Shown here: piece after piece, positions 26,341-35,389 of the stretch | How positions within the stretch are numbered: position 1 is the first letter of the stretch | How the letters are laid out: each line of letters starts with the position of its first letter | NCBI RefSeq assembly: GCF_049310905.1 | Contig: NZ_JBMEMN010000003.1 | Coordinates: 59,253 to 123,252 of the forward strand | Direction: 5' to 3' | From: Gudongella sp049310905 | GTDB taxonomy: Bacteria > Bacillota > Clostridia > Tissierellales > Tissierellaceae | Length of the DNA stretch: 64,000 nucleotides | The notes under the pieces: generated by a model | What the model was told of the DNA's origin: nothing | Seen by the model: the letters and a program-made list of their open reading frames with translations, nothing else | Databases searched by the model: none | Program-made: the position numbers and the translations under genes

Positions 26341-26529
26341 TTAGCTCCACCATGTCTTGTAAATCACAAATGGTATTATGGCAAATGCAAATACAAATTC
26401 CCTTGGGGCATAAAGATAGTTTCCCGTCAGCCAGAATAGTACCGGAATTCTGTCGGGAAGAACTCGATATATCAGTGCCAGAATAGCAATGGATATTATC
26501 AATACCAGTATCCCCTTCTTGTTTGTCAC
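26341..26529 (-). CDS. Small two-helix membrane protein
   Basis: 62 residues (GTG at 26529; an in-frame GTG at 26538 abuts the AGAGGA site). Two hydrophobic helices (ILVLIISIAILALIYRV and EFVFAFAIIPFVIY) joined by DRIPVLFWLTGN, a linker reminiscent of DUF1648/SdpI-like proteins (PDxIPxHF). It begins just inside the end of the antiporter gene, so it is co-translated with it and may be an accessory subunit. Function unknown. Confidence 0.6.
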   Translation of the reverse strand: MTNKKGILVLIISIAILALIYRVLPDRIPVLFWLTGNYLYAPREFVFAFAIIPFVIYKTWWS

Positions 26530-26534
26530 TGTTC

Positions 26535-27734
26535 TCACTCCTCTTGTCTTTTTTCTGTTTGCGAGCTTAAATACCTTTTCATATACCTTATACCCACCGC
26601 TCCCAGTGGAGCTGTCAAGATTATTGAAAGAACAGCCATTGAAAGTATCAGGTCGCCACCCCGAACTCCATATGCAAGAGGTACAGCTCCAATTGCAGCC
26701 TGTACTGTTGCCTTTGGAGTATATGCCACAGCGCAGAAGAGTTTTTCCTTTTTATTGAGTCTAGTGCCAAGAAGTGCAATGTAAACTCCAGCTGATCTTA
26801 AAACAAGTCCTGCAGCTATTATCAAAAGTCCCCATCCCCCTGCATGGAGTGTCAGATTTATATCCACCTGTGCTCCAACAAGAACAAATAATAGAATTTC
26901 TGCAAGTATCCAAATCTTATTAAACTTTACCGAGAGCCGTTTGGCTACAATTCCCCTCTTCAGGAGTATTACAAATCCTATTGTCATAACTCCAAGGAAT
27001 CCGGAAAATGGAATCCTCCGAGAAATGAGATCTTCAAATCCCATTAGAAGGATTGCAGCACCAAGAATCATCAGAACCTTTTTTGTATCCCTTATGTGGT
27101 GGGTCTCAAATATACTAACGAATACAAGACCTACAGCAAATCCGACTCCAACTCCTGTGACTATTGACAGAGGAATCTGAAGAAGCTGACCTGCTAGACT
27201 GATATTTTCACCGCCGTACAATCCCAGGAAGCTGGTGAAAATTGTTATTGCAATAATATCATCAAGTGATGCTCCTGCAAGTATCAAGGTAGGTATATTC
27301 TTGTCTTCACCTCTTTTTTCTTCCTTCAGTTGAAGCATTGCAGGAACCACTACAGCCGGAGATACTGCGGCTATTATAAACCCTAAAATCCCCCCTTGTA
27401 TAAGTGTAAAATCAAATATCAAAGTTGAAATCAACATTATAGTTACACCTTCAAGAACTCCAGGGATAAAGCTCAATCCAAGGGCAGATCTTCCTACTTT
27501 TTTTAGCACATCCCAGTCCAGACCCAGACCCGCCCTTAAAAGTATGATAATCAGGGCTATTTCTCTAAAATCAGCTGAAACCCTCATCAACTCCGGGCTA
27601 ATAAAATCCAGTCCATTTGGTCCCATTGCAATTCCAACAAGGAGCATCCCCAGGAGACCGGGTATCTTAAGCTTCTCCAATATCCAATTTGCCGCCAGAC
27701 CTAATATTGTTATGATTCCAAGACTAGTTGCCAT
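26535..27734 (-). CDS. CPA-type cation:proton antiporter (Na+/H+ exchanger family)
   Basis: 399 residues, about 12 transmembrane helices. LKIPGLLGMLLVGIAMGPNGLDFISPELM is typical of helix 1-2 of CPA1/CPA2 exchangers (KefB, NhaP, GerN type); the helix 4-5 region has AAVSPAVVVPAMLQL and the Asp-containing LAGASLDDIIAITIF, the expected ion-binding site. No C-terminal TrkA domain. Exchanges Na+ or K+ for protons. Its leader is a fluoride riboswitch with a terminator, so expression should rise with fluoride; antiporters of this family recur downstream of that riboswitch in other bacteria. RBS AGGGGGGAT. Confidence 0.9.
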   Translation of the reverse strand: MATSLGIITILGLAANWILEKLKIPGLLGMLLVGIAMGPNGLDFISPELMRVSADFREIALIIILLRAGLGLDWDVLKKVGRSALGLSFIPGVLEGVTIMLISTLIFDFTLIQGGILGFIIAAVSPAVVVPAMLQLKEEKRGEDKNIPTLILAGASLDDIIAITIFTSFLGLYGGENISLAGQLLQIPLSIVTGVGVGFAVGLVFVSIFETHHIRDTKKVLMILGAAILLMGFEDLISRRIPFSGFLGVMTIGFVILLKRGIVAKRLSVKFNKIWILAEILLFVLVGAQVDINLTLHAGGWGLLIIAAGLVLRSAGVYIALLGTRLNKKEKLFCAVAYTPKATVQAAIGAVPLAYGVRGGDLILSMAVLSIILTAPLGAVGIRYMKRYLSSQTEKRQEE

Positions 27735-27760
27735 TTAAATCCCCCCTAAAATAATACATC

Positions 27761-27839
27761 AAAAAACTCCTGCCAGGGACTTGTTAAAGTCCCAGACAGG
27801 AGTCATTAGCCGTAGCAGTCAATGGTGAACCCCATCACC
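27761..27839 (-). promoter_or_regulatory. Fluoride riboswitch (crcB motif) with overlapping terminator
   Basis: On the minus strand the aptamer starts GGTGATGGGGTTCACC (27824-27839), then ACTGCTACGGC, then TAATGACTCCTG, matching the crcB-motif consensus (GGNGATGGNGTTCNCC, then AACTGC, then GCTGATGACTCCTG). The aptamer's 3' segment ACTCCTG is also the 5' arm of a terminator whose other arm is CAGGAGT followed by TTTTTT (27761-27772), the standard ON-switch layout: fluoride binding blocks the terminator. Recognition is from memory of the consensus. Confidence 0.9.
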
Positions 27840-27863
27840 TATAATGATTTAATTTCTTTATTA

Positions 27864-27893
27864 ATTATAACCTTTCTATTGCCCAAAGGTCAA
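27864..27893 (-). promoter_or_regulatory. Sigma-A promoter of the fluoride-regulated antiporter
   Basis: TTGACC (27888-27893), 18-nt spacer, TATAAT (27864-27869). The -35 box directly follows the thrB stop codon; transcription would begin about 18 nt before the aptamer. Confidence 0.75.
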
Positions 27894-28748
27894 TTACAAT
27901 ATTCTTTTCGCACCTTCATTTTCAAGCTTGTGTCTGTATACATCCCAGCTTGGAAACTCCTCACTTATGAACTGGGAGACATTGTTGAAGACCTGATCGT
28001 CCCCTTCCTTGGCTATACACATGATTGTTGATCCAGCTCCGCTTAGGTATGAACCCAGAACTCCCAATGCACCAGCCGCAGCCATTACCTTGTCAAAGCC
28101 CGGAATCAGGTCACCCCTGTAGGGCTGGTGCATTTTATCCTGAAAGCCTATCTTGATCATCTCATCCTGTCCTGTCATAAGGGCAGATACAAGAAGGGTT
28201 GCACGGCTTACATTGTAAATGGCATCCTTGCGTGGAATTCGTTCTGGCAAAGCCGCCCTTGCCTTCTCAGTGGGTAGGTGATAATCAGGTACAATGGTTA
28301 TAAAATCATAGTTGTTTTTTAAAGGTATTCTGATACTGTAGACCTCTCCCTCCTCCATGGCTGAAATCACAACCCCTCCCAGCAGAGCAGGTGTAACATT
28401 GTCCGGATGTCCTTCCATGTATGTTGCAATCCTTAGAATATCATTTCTTTCAAGAGGGCGGCCCAGCACTTCATTGGCACCCATCATTCCCCCGATTATA
28501 CAGGATGATGATGATCCAAGGCCTCTTGCGATTGGGATCTCCGCATCTATTTTTATCTCAACAGGTTCCGGATCTCTTCCAAGATGCTCGAAAACCATGT
28601 TGTATCCCTCATGAACCATTGAATCTATCTTTGTGGATCCTGAATTTGCCTTAAATGAAAATTCATTGTATCTGTCTATGGCAAGACCCATGACATCAAA
28701 GCCTGGGCCCAGATTTGCACTTGTGGCCGGTACTCTTATCCTAATCAT
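27894..28748 (-). CDS. thrB: Homoserine kinase
   Basis: 284 residues, GHMP kinase family. IRVPATSANLGPGFDVMGLAID at the start, the ATP-binding motif PIARGLGSSSSCIIGG near residue 82, and LSGAGSTIMCIA near the end. Phosphorylates homoserine with ATP for threonine synthesis. ATG at 28748 follows GGGAGGG and overlaps the thrC stop by 8 nt; the longer frame to 28784 is inside thrC. Last gene of the lysC-asd-hom-thrC-thrB operon. Confidence 0.95.
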   Translation of the reverse strand: MIRIRVPATSANLGPGFDVMGLAIDRYNEFSFKANSGSTKIDSMVHEGYNMVFEHLGRDPEPVEIKIDAEIPIARGLGSSSSCIIGGMMGANEVLGRPLERNDILRIATYMEGHPDNVTPALLGGVVISAMEEGEVYSIRIPLKNNYDFITIVPDYHLPTEKARAALPERIPRKDAIYNVSRATLLVSALMTGQDEMIKIGFQDKMHQPYRGDLIPGFDKVMAAAGALGVLGSYLSGAGSTIMCIAKEGDDQVFNNVSQFISEEFPSWDVYRHKLENEGAKRIL

Positions 28749-30222
28749 TTGACTTCCCTCCCTGAAGAAGCTCAAGAACGGCATTCTTCATCTCTTCCTT
28801 TTTGCATGTCTGTCTGTGTAAAACCGGCAGGTTTTCAAGCTCTGAAACCTGGGAAGGTATCTCTACCTCCATTGCATCAGCAATTATTTCTATTCCCTCA
28901 AACAGATTCTTGGGAACGGTCTTGCCCATTGATGAAATAACTTTTCCCGGGAATTTAAAGGGACTTGCAGTGGATGCTATGATAACTGGCTTATCATCAC
29001 CAGTTTCCTTTAAAAACTTCTTATAGACACTGTATGCAACTGCCGTATGGGGATCCATAACATAGCCTTCCCCCCTGAACATTTTATCAATGCTTGTAGA
29101 AACTTCAACTTCATCTGCAAATTCACCATAAATCTCTTCTTTGCTGAAATCTGACCATCTGAAGGAGCCTTCCTTTGATAGCTTATCCATCATATCCTGA
29201 ATTGCAGACTGATTTTTCCCTGAAATATGGAAAAGGAACCTCTCCAGATTACTTGAAACCAAAATATCCATTGATGGAGAAGATGTAAGTAATAGCTTTC
29301 TTTCCTTGTCGTATAAACCTGTCTCAAAGAAATCGGTCAAGACCTTGTTGTCATTTGATGCACATATCAGTCTGTCAACTGGAAGACCCATTTCCTTGGC
29401 ATAGTAAGCTGCAAGTATATTACCAAAGTTTCCAGTTGGCACAACTATGTTTATTTCCTGGCCGGCTTTGATTTTCTCTTCTTTCAGCAGATTCAGATAA
29501 CCGTACACATAATATACAACCTGAGGAATCAATCTTCCGATGTTAATGGAGTTTGCAGATGACAATACGTAGCCACTCTCCTTTAGTTCCTTATTGTATT
29601 CAACATCTCCAAAAATATCCTTTACGCCCTTTTGTGCGTCATCAAAATTGCCTTCTATTGCAACTACATGAGTATTGTCGCCCCTTTGTGTAACCATTTG
29701 AAGTCTCTGCAATTCACTTACTCCGTCTTTAGGATAGAAGACAACAACATTTACACCCGGAACATCTCTGAAGCCTTCCAAGGCAGCCTTGCCTGTGTCT
29801 CCTGATGTTGCTGTCAGAACCACCACCTCTTCCTCAATCCCCTTGTTTAGAAGTGCTGACCTCATAAGATATGGCAGGACTGTAAGAGCCATGTCCTTAA
29901 ATGCTAGGGTCGGTCCATGGAAAAGCTCCAGAAAATGCACTCCAGCTTTTTCCACAAGTTTTACCGGCTCTTTGTTACCAAATTTCTCTCCATATGCACC
30001 GTTTATGGCTGCATTAATATCCTCTTCCGGATAATCATCAAAATACATCCCAACAATCAATTTTGCCAGCTCTTTATATGAAAAGTCCTTTAGACTTTCA
30101 AACTCAGACAGTGTTGGGATGCTCTCTGGCACAAACAGTCCCCCGTCCTCTGCAATTCCCCTTATGATGGCCTCCATTGAAGAAACCTTATTGTCCTTGT
30201 TTCTAGTGCTGTAATATTTCAT
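28741..30222 (-). CDS. thrC: Threonine synthase
   Basis: 493 residues. PLP enzyme of the longer (yeast/E. coli-like) group: YYSTRNKDNKVSSMEAIIRGIAEDGGLFVP at the N-terminus, HGPTLAFKDMAL carrying the PLP lysine near residue 110, VLTATSGDTGKAALEGF and VPTGNFGNILAAYYAKEMGLP for phosphate binding. Converts O-phosphohomoserine to threonine. AGGAGGAG precedes the ATG. Lies 9 nt after hom and overlaps thrB. Confidence 0.95.
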   Translation of the reverse strand: MKYYSTRNKDNKVSSMEAIIRGIAEDGGLFVPESIPTLSEFESLKDFSYKELAKLIVGMYFDDYPEEDINAAINGAYGEKFGNKEPVKLVEKAGVHFLELFHGPTLAFKDMALTVLPYLMRSALLNKGIEEEVVVLTATSGDTGKAALEGFRDVPGVNVVVFYPKDGVSELQRLQMVTQRGDNTHVVAIEGNFDDAQKGVKDIFGDVEYNKELKESGYVLSSANSINIGRLIPQVVYYVYGYLNLLKEEKIKAGQEINIVVPTGNFGNILAAYYAKEMGLPVDRLICASNDNKVLTDFFETGLYDKERKLLLTSSPSMDILVSSNLERFLFHISGKNQSAIQDMMDKLSKEGSFRWSDFSKEEIYGEFADEVEVSTSIDKMFRGEGYVMDPHTAVAYSVYKKFLKETGDDKPVIIASTASPFKFPGKVISSMGKTVPKNLFEGIEIIADAMEVEIPSQVSELENLPVLHRQTCKKEEMKNAVLELLQGGKSND

Positions 30223-30231
30223 CTTCTCCTC

Positions 30232-31440
30232 CTACTCTACCAGTGCAATCAGTGAAAAAGGTTTGTCTTCGTGCTCAGCAAGCTTATACAGAAGGTCATG
30301 AAGCTTGACCTTTTCAGTTATAAATGCAAATTCTCCACCTTTGTCATGGATAATCTCTTTAATATATTTTTCGGGTATTTCCATGGTCTCATCATAATCA
30401 GATATTCTTAGATAATAGTTTCCACTGATATCCTCATTCTTATTTTCAAGTCTTTTCCCTCTTAATGGATTTACTTTTTTTTGAGTCTCAAGAATGCAGT
30501 CAATGACATCTGTCAAAATTGCATTTGCAGTTGGATACATTCCTGCCCCAGGCCCCTGAAAACCAAGAACTCCTGAGTATTTGCCCACAATGGAAACGCT
30601 ATTTTCCGCTCCATTTACGCCTGAAAAATAGCTTCCAAATGGTACAGCCTTCGGCTGAACTATTGCCTGATATCCTCCTTCAACTATTCGGACTTCAGCA
30701 ATCAGCTTTGCTTTTCTTCCCATTTCCTTCAGAAGACCTATATCAAGACCTGAAATTGAATCAATTCCATCACAGATTATATCGTCCTCGGTTACAGAGG
30801 CTCCAAGTGCCATGGTTGAAAGTATTCTCAACTTCCGCATGGTATCAATTCCTTCAACATCAGACGAAGGATCAGCCTCTGCATATCCCAAATTCTGGGC
30901 TTCCTTGAGAATATCATCATATGCAAGCCCTTCATCTGTCATCCTAGTAAGGATATAGTTGCAGGTTCCGTTGAGTATGCCTTGAACCTTTGAAATACTG
31001 TTGGCTCTAATCTGATCTTTTAGTGGTTTTAAAATGGGAATCCCACCTGCAACGCTCGCTTCATAAAGGAAGTAAACATCATTCTCCTCAGCCAAGTGTG
31101 ACAGCTCCTCAAAATATGCTGATACAACGGCCTTATTTGCAGTTACTACATGCTTTCCTCTGTCAAATGCCTTGCTGATATATCTGTAGCTAAGATCCAC
31201 ATCGCCAGTTACCTCGACGACTATATCTATATCATCATCTCCTACAATGTCCTCTGGATTAAGAGTTAACTTACTTAAGGGAACTTCAGTTTTCCGTTCC
31301 TTGTAGAGATCTCTTACCAATATGCTTTTTATCTCGATTTCTGTCCCAAGCAAGGCTACCAATTCCTCACCCTTGTCCTGGAGAATCCTGTATACTCCTT
31401 GTCCTACTGTTCCAAATCCAAGTAATCCTATGTTAATCAT
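30232..31440 (-). CDS. hom: Homoserine dehydrogenase
   Basis: 402 residues. NAD(P)-binding GLLGFGTVGQGVYRIL, VTANKAVVS, the catalytic-domain signature YEASVAGGIPILKPL and LNGTCNYILTRM, ending in an ACT regulatory domain (YYLRISDYDETMEIPEKYIKEI). Reduces aspartate semialdehyde to homoserine; the ACT domain suggests threonine feedback inhibition. ATG at 31440 follows GGGAGG and overlaps the asd stop by 4 nt; the longer frame to 31530 is inside asd. Confidence 0.95.
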   Translation of the reverse strand: MINIGLLGFGTVGQGVYRILQDKGEELVALLGTEIEIKSILVRDLYKERKTEVPLSKLTLNPEDIVGDDDIDIVVEVTGDVDLSYRYISKAFDRGKHVVTANKAVVSAYFEELSHLAEENDVYFLYEASVAGGIPILKPLKDQIRANSISKVQGILNGTCNYILTRMTDEGLAYDDILKEAQNLGYAEADPSSDVEGIDTMRKLRILSTMALGASVTEDDIICDGIDSISGLDIGLLKEMGRKAKLIAEVRIVEGGYQAIVQPKAVPFGSYFSGVNGAENSVSIVGKYSGVLGFQGPGAGMYPTANAILTDVIDCILETQKKVNPLRGKRLENKNEDISGNYYLRISDYDETMEIPEKYIKEIIHDKGGEFAFITEKVKLHDLLYKLAEHEDKPFSLIALVE

Positions 31441-32429
31441 TCTTTTTCCTCCCAATTGTTTACAAGAAGCTCTCCAATCTGTACAGCATTTGTTGCAGCG
31501 CCTTTTCTGATGTTGTCTGCAACGATCCAAAGATTTAAGCCATTTTCCTGACTGAAGTCCCTTCTGATCCTACCTACATAAACCTCATCCTTGCCCTCTG
31601 CATCCTGTGGTATTGGATATTCAGCCTTCTCCGGGTCATCCTTTACAATGATTCCGGGATAGCCCTGAAGGATTTTTCTTACTACATTTATGTCAAATTT
31701 TCTTTTCAGCTGAATATTTGCTGATACACTATGGGCAAATCTCACAGGAACCCTTACGGTTGTGGCAGTAATCTTCATTTCATCATCATGTAGGATTTTT
31801 CTTGTTTCTTGAATCATTTTCATCTCTTCCTTGGTATAGCCATTATCAAGAAATACATCTATATGAGGAAGCACATTACCATTTATTGGATATGGATAGA
31901 ATTCAGCCAAGCCTTTATCAAGATCCCTGAGCCCCTTGGTCCCTGACCCTGAAACGCTCTGGTAGGTTGAGTATACAACCCTCTCAATTCCATATGCATC
32001 CTGCAGTGCCTTTAAGGGTAGCATGCATTGAATGGTCGAGCAGTTTGGATTGGCGATTATTCCCTTTGAGTTTTTGATGTCCTCTGGGTTAACCTCCGGC
32101 ACCACCAAAGGAACTCCCGGATTCATTCTGAAAACTGAGCTGTTATCAACTACCTGAATTCCTTTTTCAGCAGCAATTGGTGCATACTTTTCACTTACTG
32201 CTCCTCCTGCAGCAAAAAATGCAATATCTATTTCCTTGTCAAAAGCTTCCTCTGAGATCTTTATTACTTTGTATTCTTTATCCTTGAACTGAACGATTTC
32301 ACCTTCAGATCTTTCAGAAGCAATTAGGTATAGGTTCTGAACCGGAAAATCCTTCTCCTGAAGTACCTGAAGTATTGTTCTTCCAACAAGACCGGTAGCT
32401 CCTACAACTGCAACATTAAACTTTTTCAT
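31437..32429 (-). CDS. asd: Aspartate-semialdehyde dehydrogenase
   Basis: 330 residues. NADP-binding VAVVGATGLVGRTILQVL, catalytic Cys in IANPNCSTIQCMLPLK near residue 130, His in VRFAHSVSANIQL, and RIRRDFSQENGLNLWIVADNIRKGAA at the end. Makes aspartate semialdehyde from aspartyl phosphate, the branch point of lysine, threonine and methionine synthesis. Starts directly after the lysC stop codon (TAG-ATG, no gap) with AAAAGGAGG inside lysC. Confidence 0.95.
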   Translation of the reverse strand: MKKFNVAVVGATGLVGRTILQVLQEKDFPVQNLYLIASERSEGEIVQFKDKEYKVIKISEEAFDKEIDIAFFAAGGAVSEKYAPIAAEKGIQVVDNSSVFRMNPGVPLVVPEVNPEDIKNSKGIIANPNCSTIQCMLPLKALQDAYGIERVVYSTYQSVSGSGTKGLRDLDKGLAEFYPYPINGNVLPHIDVFLDNGYTKEEMKMIQETRKILHDDEMKITATTVRVPVRFAHSVSANIQLKRKFDINVVRKILQGYPGIIVKDDPEKAEYPIPQDAEGKDEVYVGRIRRDFSQENGLNLWIVADNIRKGAATNAVQIGELLVNNWEEKE

Positions 32430-33761
32430 CTAATTTGCCTCCTTTTCATTAAATGCATTATAAATTGCTCTTACGGACTTATCAAAGTCATCATTCTCAA
32501 TTCCAATCAATATATTCAATTCGCTTGAACCCTGAGATATCATCCTTATATTTATATCGTCCTTGTAAAGGGCAGTAAACACCTTTGATGAAACACCCTT
32601 TGTGTTGATCATTCCTCTTCCCACAACTGCAAGGAGAGCCATTTTTGAATAGGCTGCAATGTTATCCGGATTACAGTATATCCTTATCTCCTCCATGAGC
32701 TTTGATAGCTTTCCATTCAGTTCCTTATCAGAAACAATAACGGATATTGAATCTATGCTCGATGGCATATGTTCAATGGTTACATCATTTGCCTCAAAAA
32801 CAGATACAAGTTTCCTTAAGAATCCCTTCTCTGCAGTCATTTGAGTCTTTTCAACCGAGATTACCGTAAAGTCTTTTTTCCCTGCCAGACCAGTAATAAT
32901 ACCAGGACTGCTTTCAGACCAATTGTCGTTTACAATAAGTGTCCCCGGGTCTTCAGGTTTGTTTGTATTTCTAATCTGAATCGGTATTCCCTTGGTCCTC
33001 ACTGGAAATATTGCCTCTTCGTGTAATACTGGTGCCCCCATGTAGGATAACTCCCTCAGTTCCTTGTAGGTGATTTCCCTTATTGGCAAAGGATCATGGA
33101 CAACTTTTGGGTCCGCCTTTAGGAATCCCGATACATCTGTCCAGTTTTCATATAGCTTGGCTCCGATTCCATTGGCAATTATTGAACCGGTTACATCCGA
33201 TCCGCCTCTTGAAAAGGTAATTATGCTACCGTCCTCGTCAGCCCCGTAAAATCCTGGAACCACTGCTCTTTCAGCATTCAGGAGTCTGTCTTCCACCAGT
33301 TTTTCAGTCTCTATTTCATTGAGCACTCCTCTTGCATTAAATCTTATCACTTCCGTAGCATCAATAAATTCTGCCCCCAGATAATCTGCCAATATAAGTC
33401 CGTTTATGTATTCTCCTCTGCTGGCACAATAATCTCTTGATGCTCCCTTGGAGATATTATCCCTTACCTGGTCCAGAATACTTTCAATGTCAATTTCAAG
33501 ATTCAAATCCTTGCAGATTCCCTCGTACCTGCCTCTTATCAGTTGGAACACCTCGTCAAAATGGAGGTTATGGGAGGAAAGCTGGTGACACATATACAAG
33601 AGATCCGTGACTTTGTGATCCTTTCCATGTCTCTTCCCTGGAGCTGAAGGCACCACAATCCTTCTGTCCGGGTTCTCCGTGACTATGTTTTTCACCTTTA
33701 TAAATTGCTGGCTGTCAGCTAATGAGCTTCCGCCAAATTTTGCCACTATTATTCCTTCCAC
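32430..33761 (-). CDS. lysC: Aspartate kinase
   Basis: 443 residues, monofunctional. VAKFGGSSLADSQQF at the start (kinase lysine), SRGEYINGLILADYLGAEFIDA, TFSRGGSDVTGSIIANGIGA, then two ACT domains (about 300-370 and 380-440; FTVISVEKTQM, MALLAVVGRGM). Starts the aspartate-family pathway. GTG at 33761 follows AAGGAGG. First gene of the threonine operon, preceded by the T-box leader. The presence of hom-thrC-thrB downstream argues this is the threonine-responsive isozyme. Confidence 0.93.
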   Translation of the reverse strand: MEGIIVAKFGGSSLADSQQFIKVKNIVTENPDRRIVVPSAPGKRHGKDHKVTDLLYMCHQLSSHNLHFDEVFQLIRGRYEGICKDLNLEIDIESILDQVRDNISKGASRDYCASRGEYINGLILADYLGAEFIDATEVIRFNARGVLNEIETEKLVEDRLLNAERAVVPGFYGADEDGSIITFSRGGSDVTGSIIANGIGAKLYENWTDVSGFLKADPKVVHDPLPIREITYKELRELSYMGAPVLHEEAIFPVRTKGIPIQIRNTNKPEDPGTLIVNDNWSESSPGIITGLAGKKDFTVISVEKTQMTAEKGFLRKLVSVFEANDVTIEHMPSSIDSISVIVSDKELNGKLSKLMEEIRIYCNPDNIAAYSKMALLAVVGRGMINTKGVSSKVFTALYKDDINIRMISQGSSELNILIGIENDDFDKSVRAIYNAFNEKEAN

Positions 33762-33861
33762 TTGCTTCGCCTCCTTGTTCTATTTATTGTTGAAATTTCC
33801 GCAGTCTAATTGCACAATTTCATTTTCCCTTCGGTCCATGAAATTGGCATTCATAAAAAAA

Positions 33862-34080
33862 TAAACACCCGTCCCAAAAAGGACGAGTGTTATGTTCTCG
33901 CTTCCACCTAAATTAATAATCTGATAACAGGCCGTAACGTATGCCGACGCAATTCCCTACTGGTTTTCAGGATTGTACTCCGAGGTGGTTTTCTGACCTG
34001 GGTATCGTAAGAAGTCTTTCAGCCGGTGAACTTCTCTCTCTTTTGACCCTTCAGGACATACTCTTCCTCATCAACGCTTT
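33862..34080 (-). promoter_or_regulatory. T-box riboswitch of the threonine operon, candidate Thr (ACC) specifier
   Basis: Minus-strand leader with stem I start GCGTTGATGAGGAAGAGTA (K-turn and AGTA specifier-loop strand). GAGG in it pairs with CCTC at 33982-33985, and the segment before that reads ACC then A, placing a Thr ACC codon at 33987-33989 in the specifier position. Downstream come the T-box-like AGGTGGAAGCGAG (near 33893-33907) and a terminator ACACTCGTCC/GGACGGGTGT with T-run (33862-33890). Uncharged tRNA-Thr is expected to prevent termination. The T-box core deviates from AGGGTGGNACCGCG. Confidence 0.82.
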
Positions 34081-34085
34081 TAATC

Positions 34086-34114
34086 ATTCTAATACCAAGA
34101 AGAGGATATGTCAA
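34086..34114 (-). promoter_or_regulatory. Sigma-A promoter of the threonine operon
   Basis: TTGACA (34109-34114), 17-nt spacer, TAGAAT (34086-34091): near-consensus, placed just upstream of the T-box stem I. Confidence 0.85.
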
Positions 34115-34159
34115 GAGAGGATTTTAAATTTTCTGTAAAAACTTTTCCCTGGTGCAGTC

Positions 34160-34663
34160 CTACTTAATGGCATTGACAAATGTCTTCACAAATACTGGAA
34201 GGTCATTTGGGTTTCTCGATGTTATTAGATTGCCATCGACAACAACTTCCTTGTCAACCCAATTTGCACCAGCATTTATCAAATCATCCTTTATTGAAAA
34301 GAACGATGTCATTTCCTTCCCCTTAAGGTCACAGCAGGATGCCATCATCCAAGGTCCGTGACATATTGCTGCAATTGGTTTATTCTGCTTGCAGAATTCC
34401 TTTACCAATTCCTTTGTCGCTTCTGTTCTTCTCATATTGTCTGGAGAGAAACCACCCGGAATCAATATCCCATCGTAGTCCTCTGCCCTGACCTCAGAAG
34501 ATGCATGAGTGCTTTTCATACCTACTCCTGATTTACTTGTATATACTGTTTCCTTTTGTGATCCTACAAGATGAACCTCAAAATCCTCTTTAAGTCTGAA
34601 ATAAGGATAAATCAGCTCCTTTTCGTCAAATACATTCTCTATCAATATTGCTACTTTCTTCAT
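34160..34663 (-). CDS. DJ-1/PfpI family protein (YhbO-like)
   Basis: 167 residues. IPGGFSPDNMRR near residue 72 and the nucleophile elbow AAICHGPWMMAS (Cys near 101) define the PfpI/YhbO branch, with an early acidic residue in FDEKELIYPYFRLK. Members are described as glyoxalase-like or deglycase-like stress proteins and earlier as proteases; activity is debated. RBS ATAGGAGGG. Monocistronic between the T-box promoter and the CPBP gene. Distinct from the DJ-1 protein at 10628-11218. Confidence 0.88.
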   Translation of the reverse strand: MKKVAILIENVFDEKELIYPYFRLKEDFEVHLVGSQKETVYTSKSGVGMKSTHASSEVRAEDYDGILIPGGFSPDNMRRTEATKELVKEFCKQNKPIAAICHGPWMMASCCDLKGKEMTSFFSIKDDLINAGANWVDKEVVVDGNLITSRNPNDLPVFVKTFVNAIK

Positions 34664-34726
34664 ATAAAATCCCTCCTATAGAATTCTTCATTCTATTAGA
34701 TACCCGAAGGATAGGATTTTATTCTG

Positions 34727-35389
34727 TTAAAGAAAGTCAAACATTATCAATCCGACAGTGTTGATCGCCAGATTTGCCATCATATGAACAACCCATGAGT
34801 TAATGATATTTCTGTTTTTTTCGTTAAGAAAATTAAAAATTACTCCTCCCACGAACAATCCTGTCATGGCAAGTACAAAAATCAATGGACTAAACCAGCT
34901 TCCAATAATGGCAACATGATAAATTGCAAAAAACAAGGCGCTTATGGTATATGCCTTCAATCTTGCAGTTATTTTTAGAAGTCCTAAAAACAAGTACCCT
35001 CTAAAGAAAAATTCCTCAAGCAATGAGTTGATAAATGATATATATAATGCAACAAGGATAAAATTCTCCCTTGTCACGCCAAGGTCCTCCTTAAGGGCAA
35101 GCTTAATTCCCTGAAGATCGATATAAGGTGAAAGGAACATATAGACTCCAATAATCACAAGATAGACTGTACCTCCCAAGCCAAAGGATATTGCCAACTC
35201 CTTTTTTCCAGCTGGCTTAAGCAGAGCTTCCATGTTTTGTGTTGCTCCAAACTTGGCTGAGATCAAGGGAACCATTAAAAATAGTACTATCTTTATCATT
35301 GACTTTATTCCGTATTCGGGGTTGATAAATCCATCCACCACTGACATAAGTGCAACAGACAGCAGTGATACTAATATGATTTTTTTCAT
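34727..35389 (-). CDS. CPBP family intramembrane metalloprotease (CAAX/Abi type)
   Basis: 220 residues, about seven hydrophobic helices. Motif 1 is SLLEEFFFRGYLF (EExxxR) near residue 125 and motif 2 is FFAIYHVAI near 148 (FxxxH), with a later GxxxN-type segment (VGGVIFNFLNEK). These are the glutamate and histidine catalytic positions of CPBP/Abi proteases. Substrates unknown. Its ATG shares an A with the TAA of the preceding DUF6440 gene, so the two are coupled. Confidence 0.88.
   Translation of the reverse strand: MKKIILVSLLSVALMSVVDGFINPEYGIKSMIKIVLFLMVPLISAKFGATQNMEALLKPAGKKELAISFGLGGTVYLVIIGVYMFLSPYIDLQGIKLALKEDLGVTRENFILVALYISFINSLLEEFFFRGYLFLGLLKITARLKAYTISALFFAIYHVAIIGSWFSPLIFVLAMTGLFVGGVIFNFLNEKNRNIINSWVVHMMANLAINTVGLIMFDFL

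Noticed and set aside
27795..27839. SAM or lysine riboswitch before the antiporter
   Set aside because: The sequence matches the crcB consensus far better and is too short for the others.
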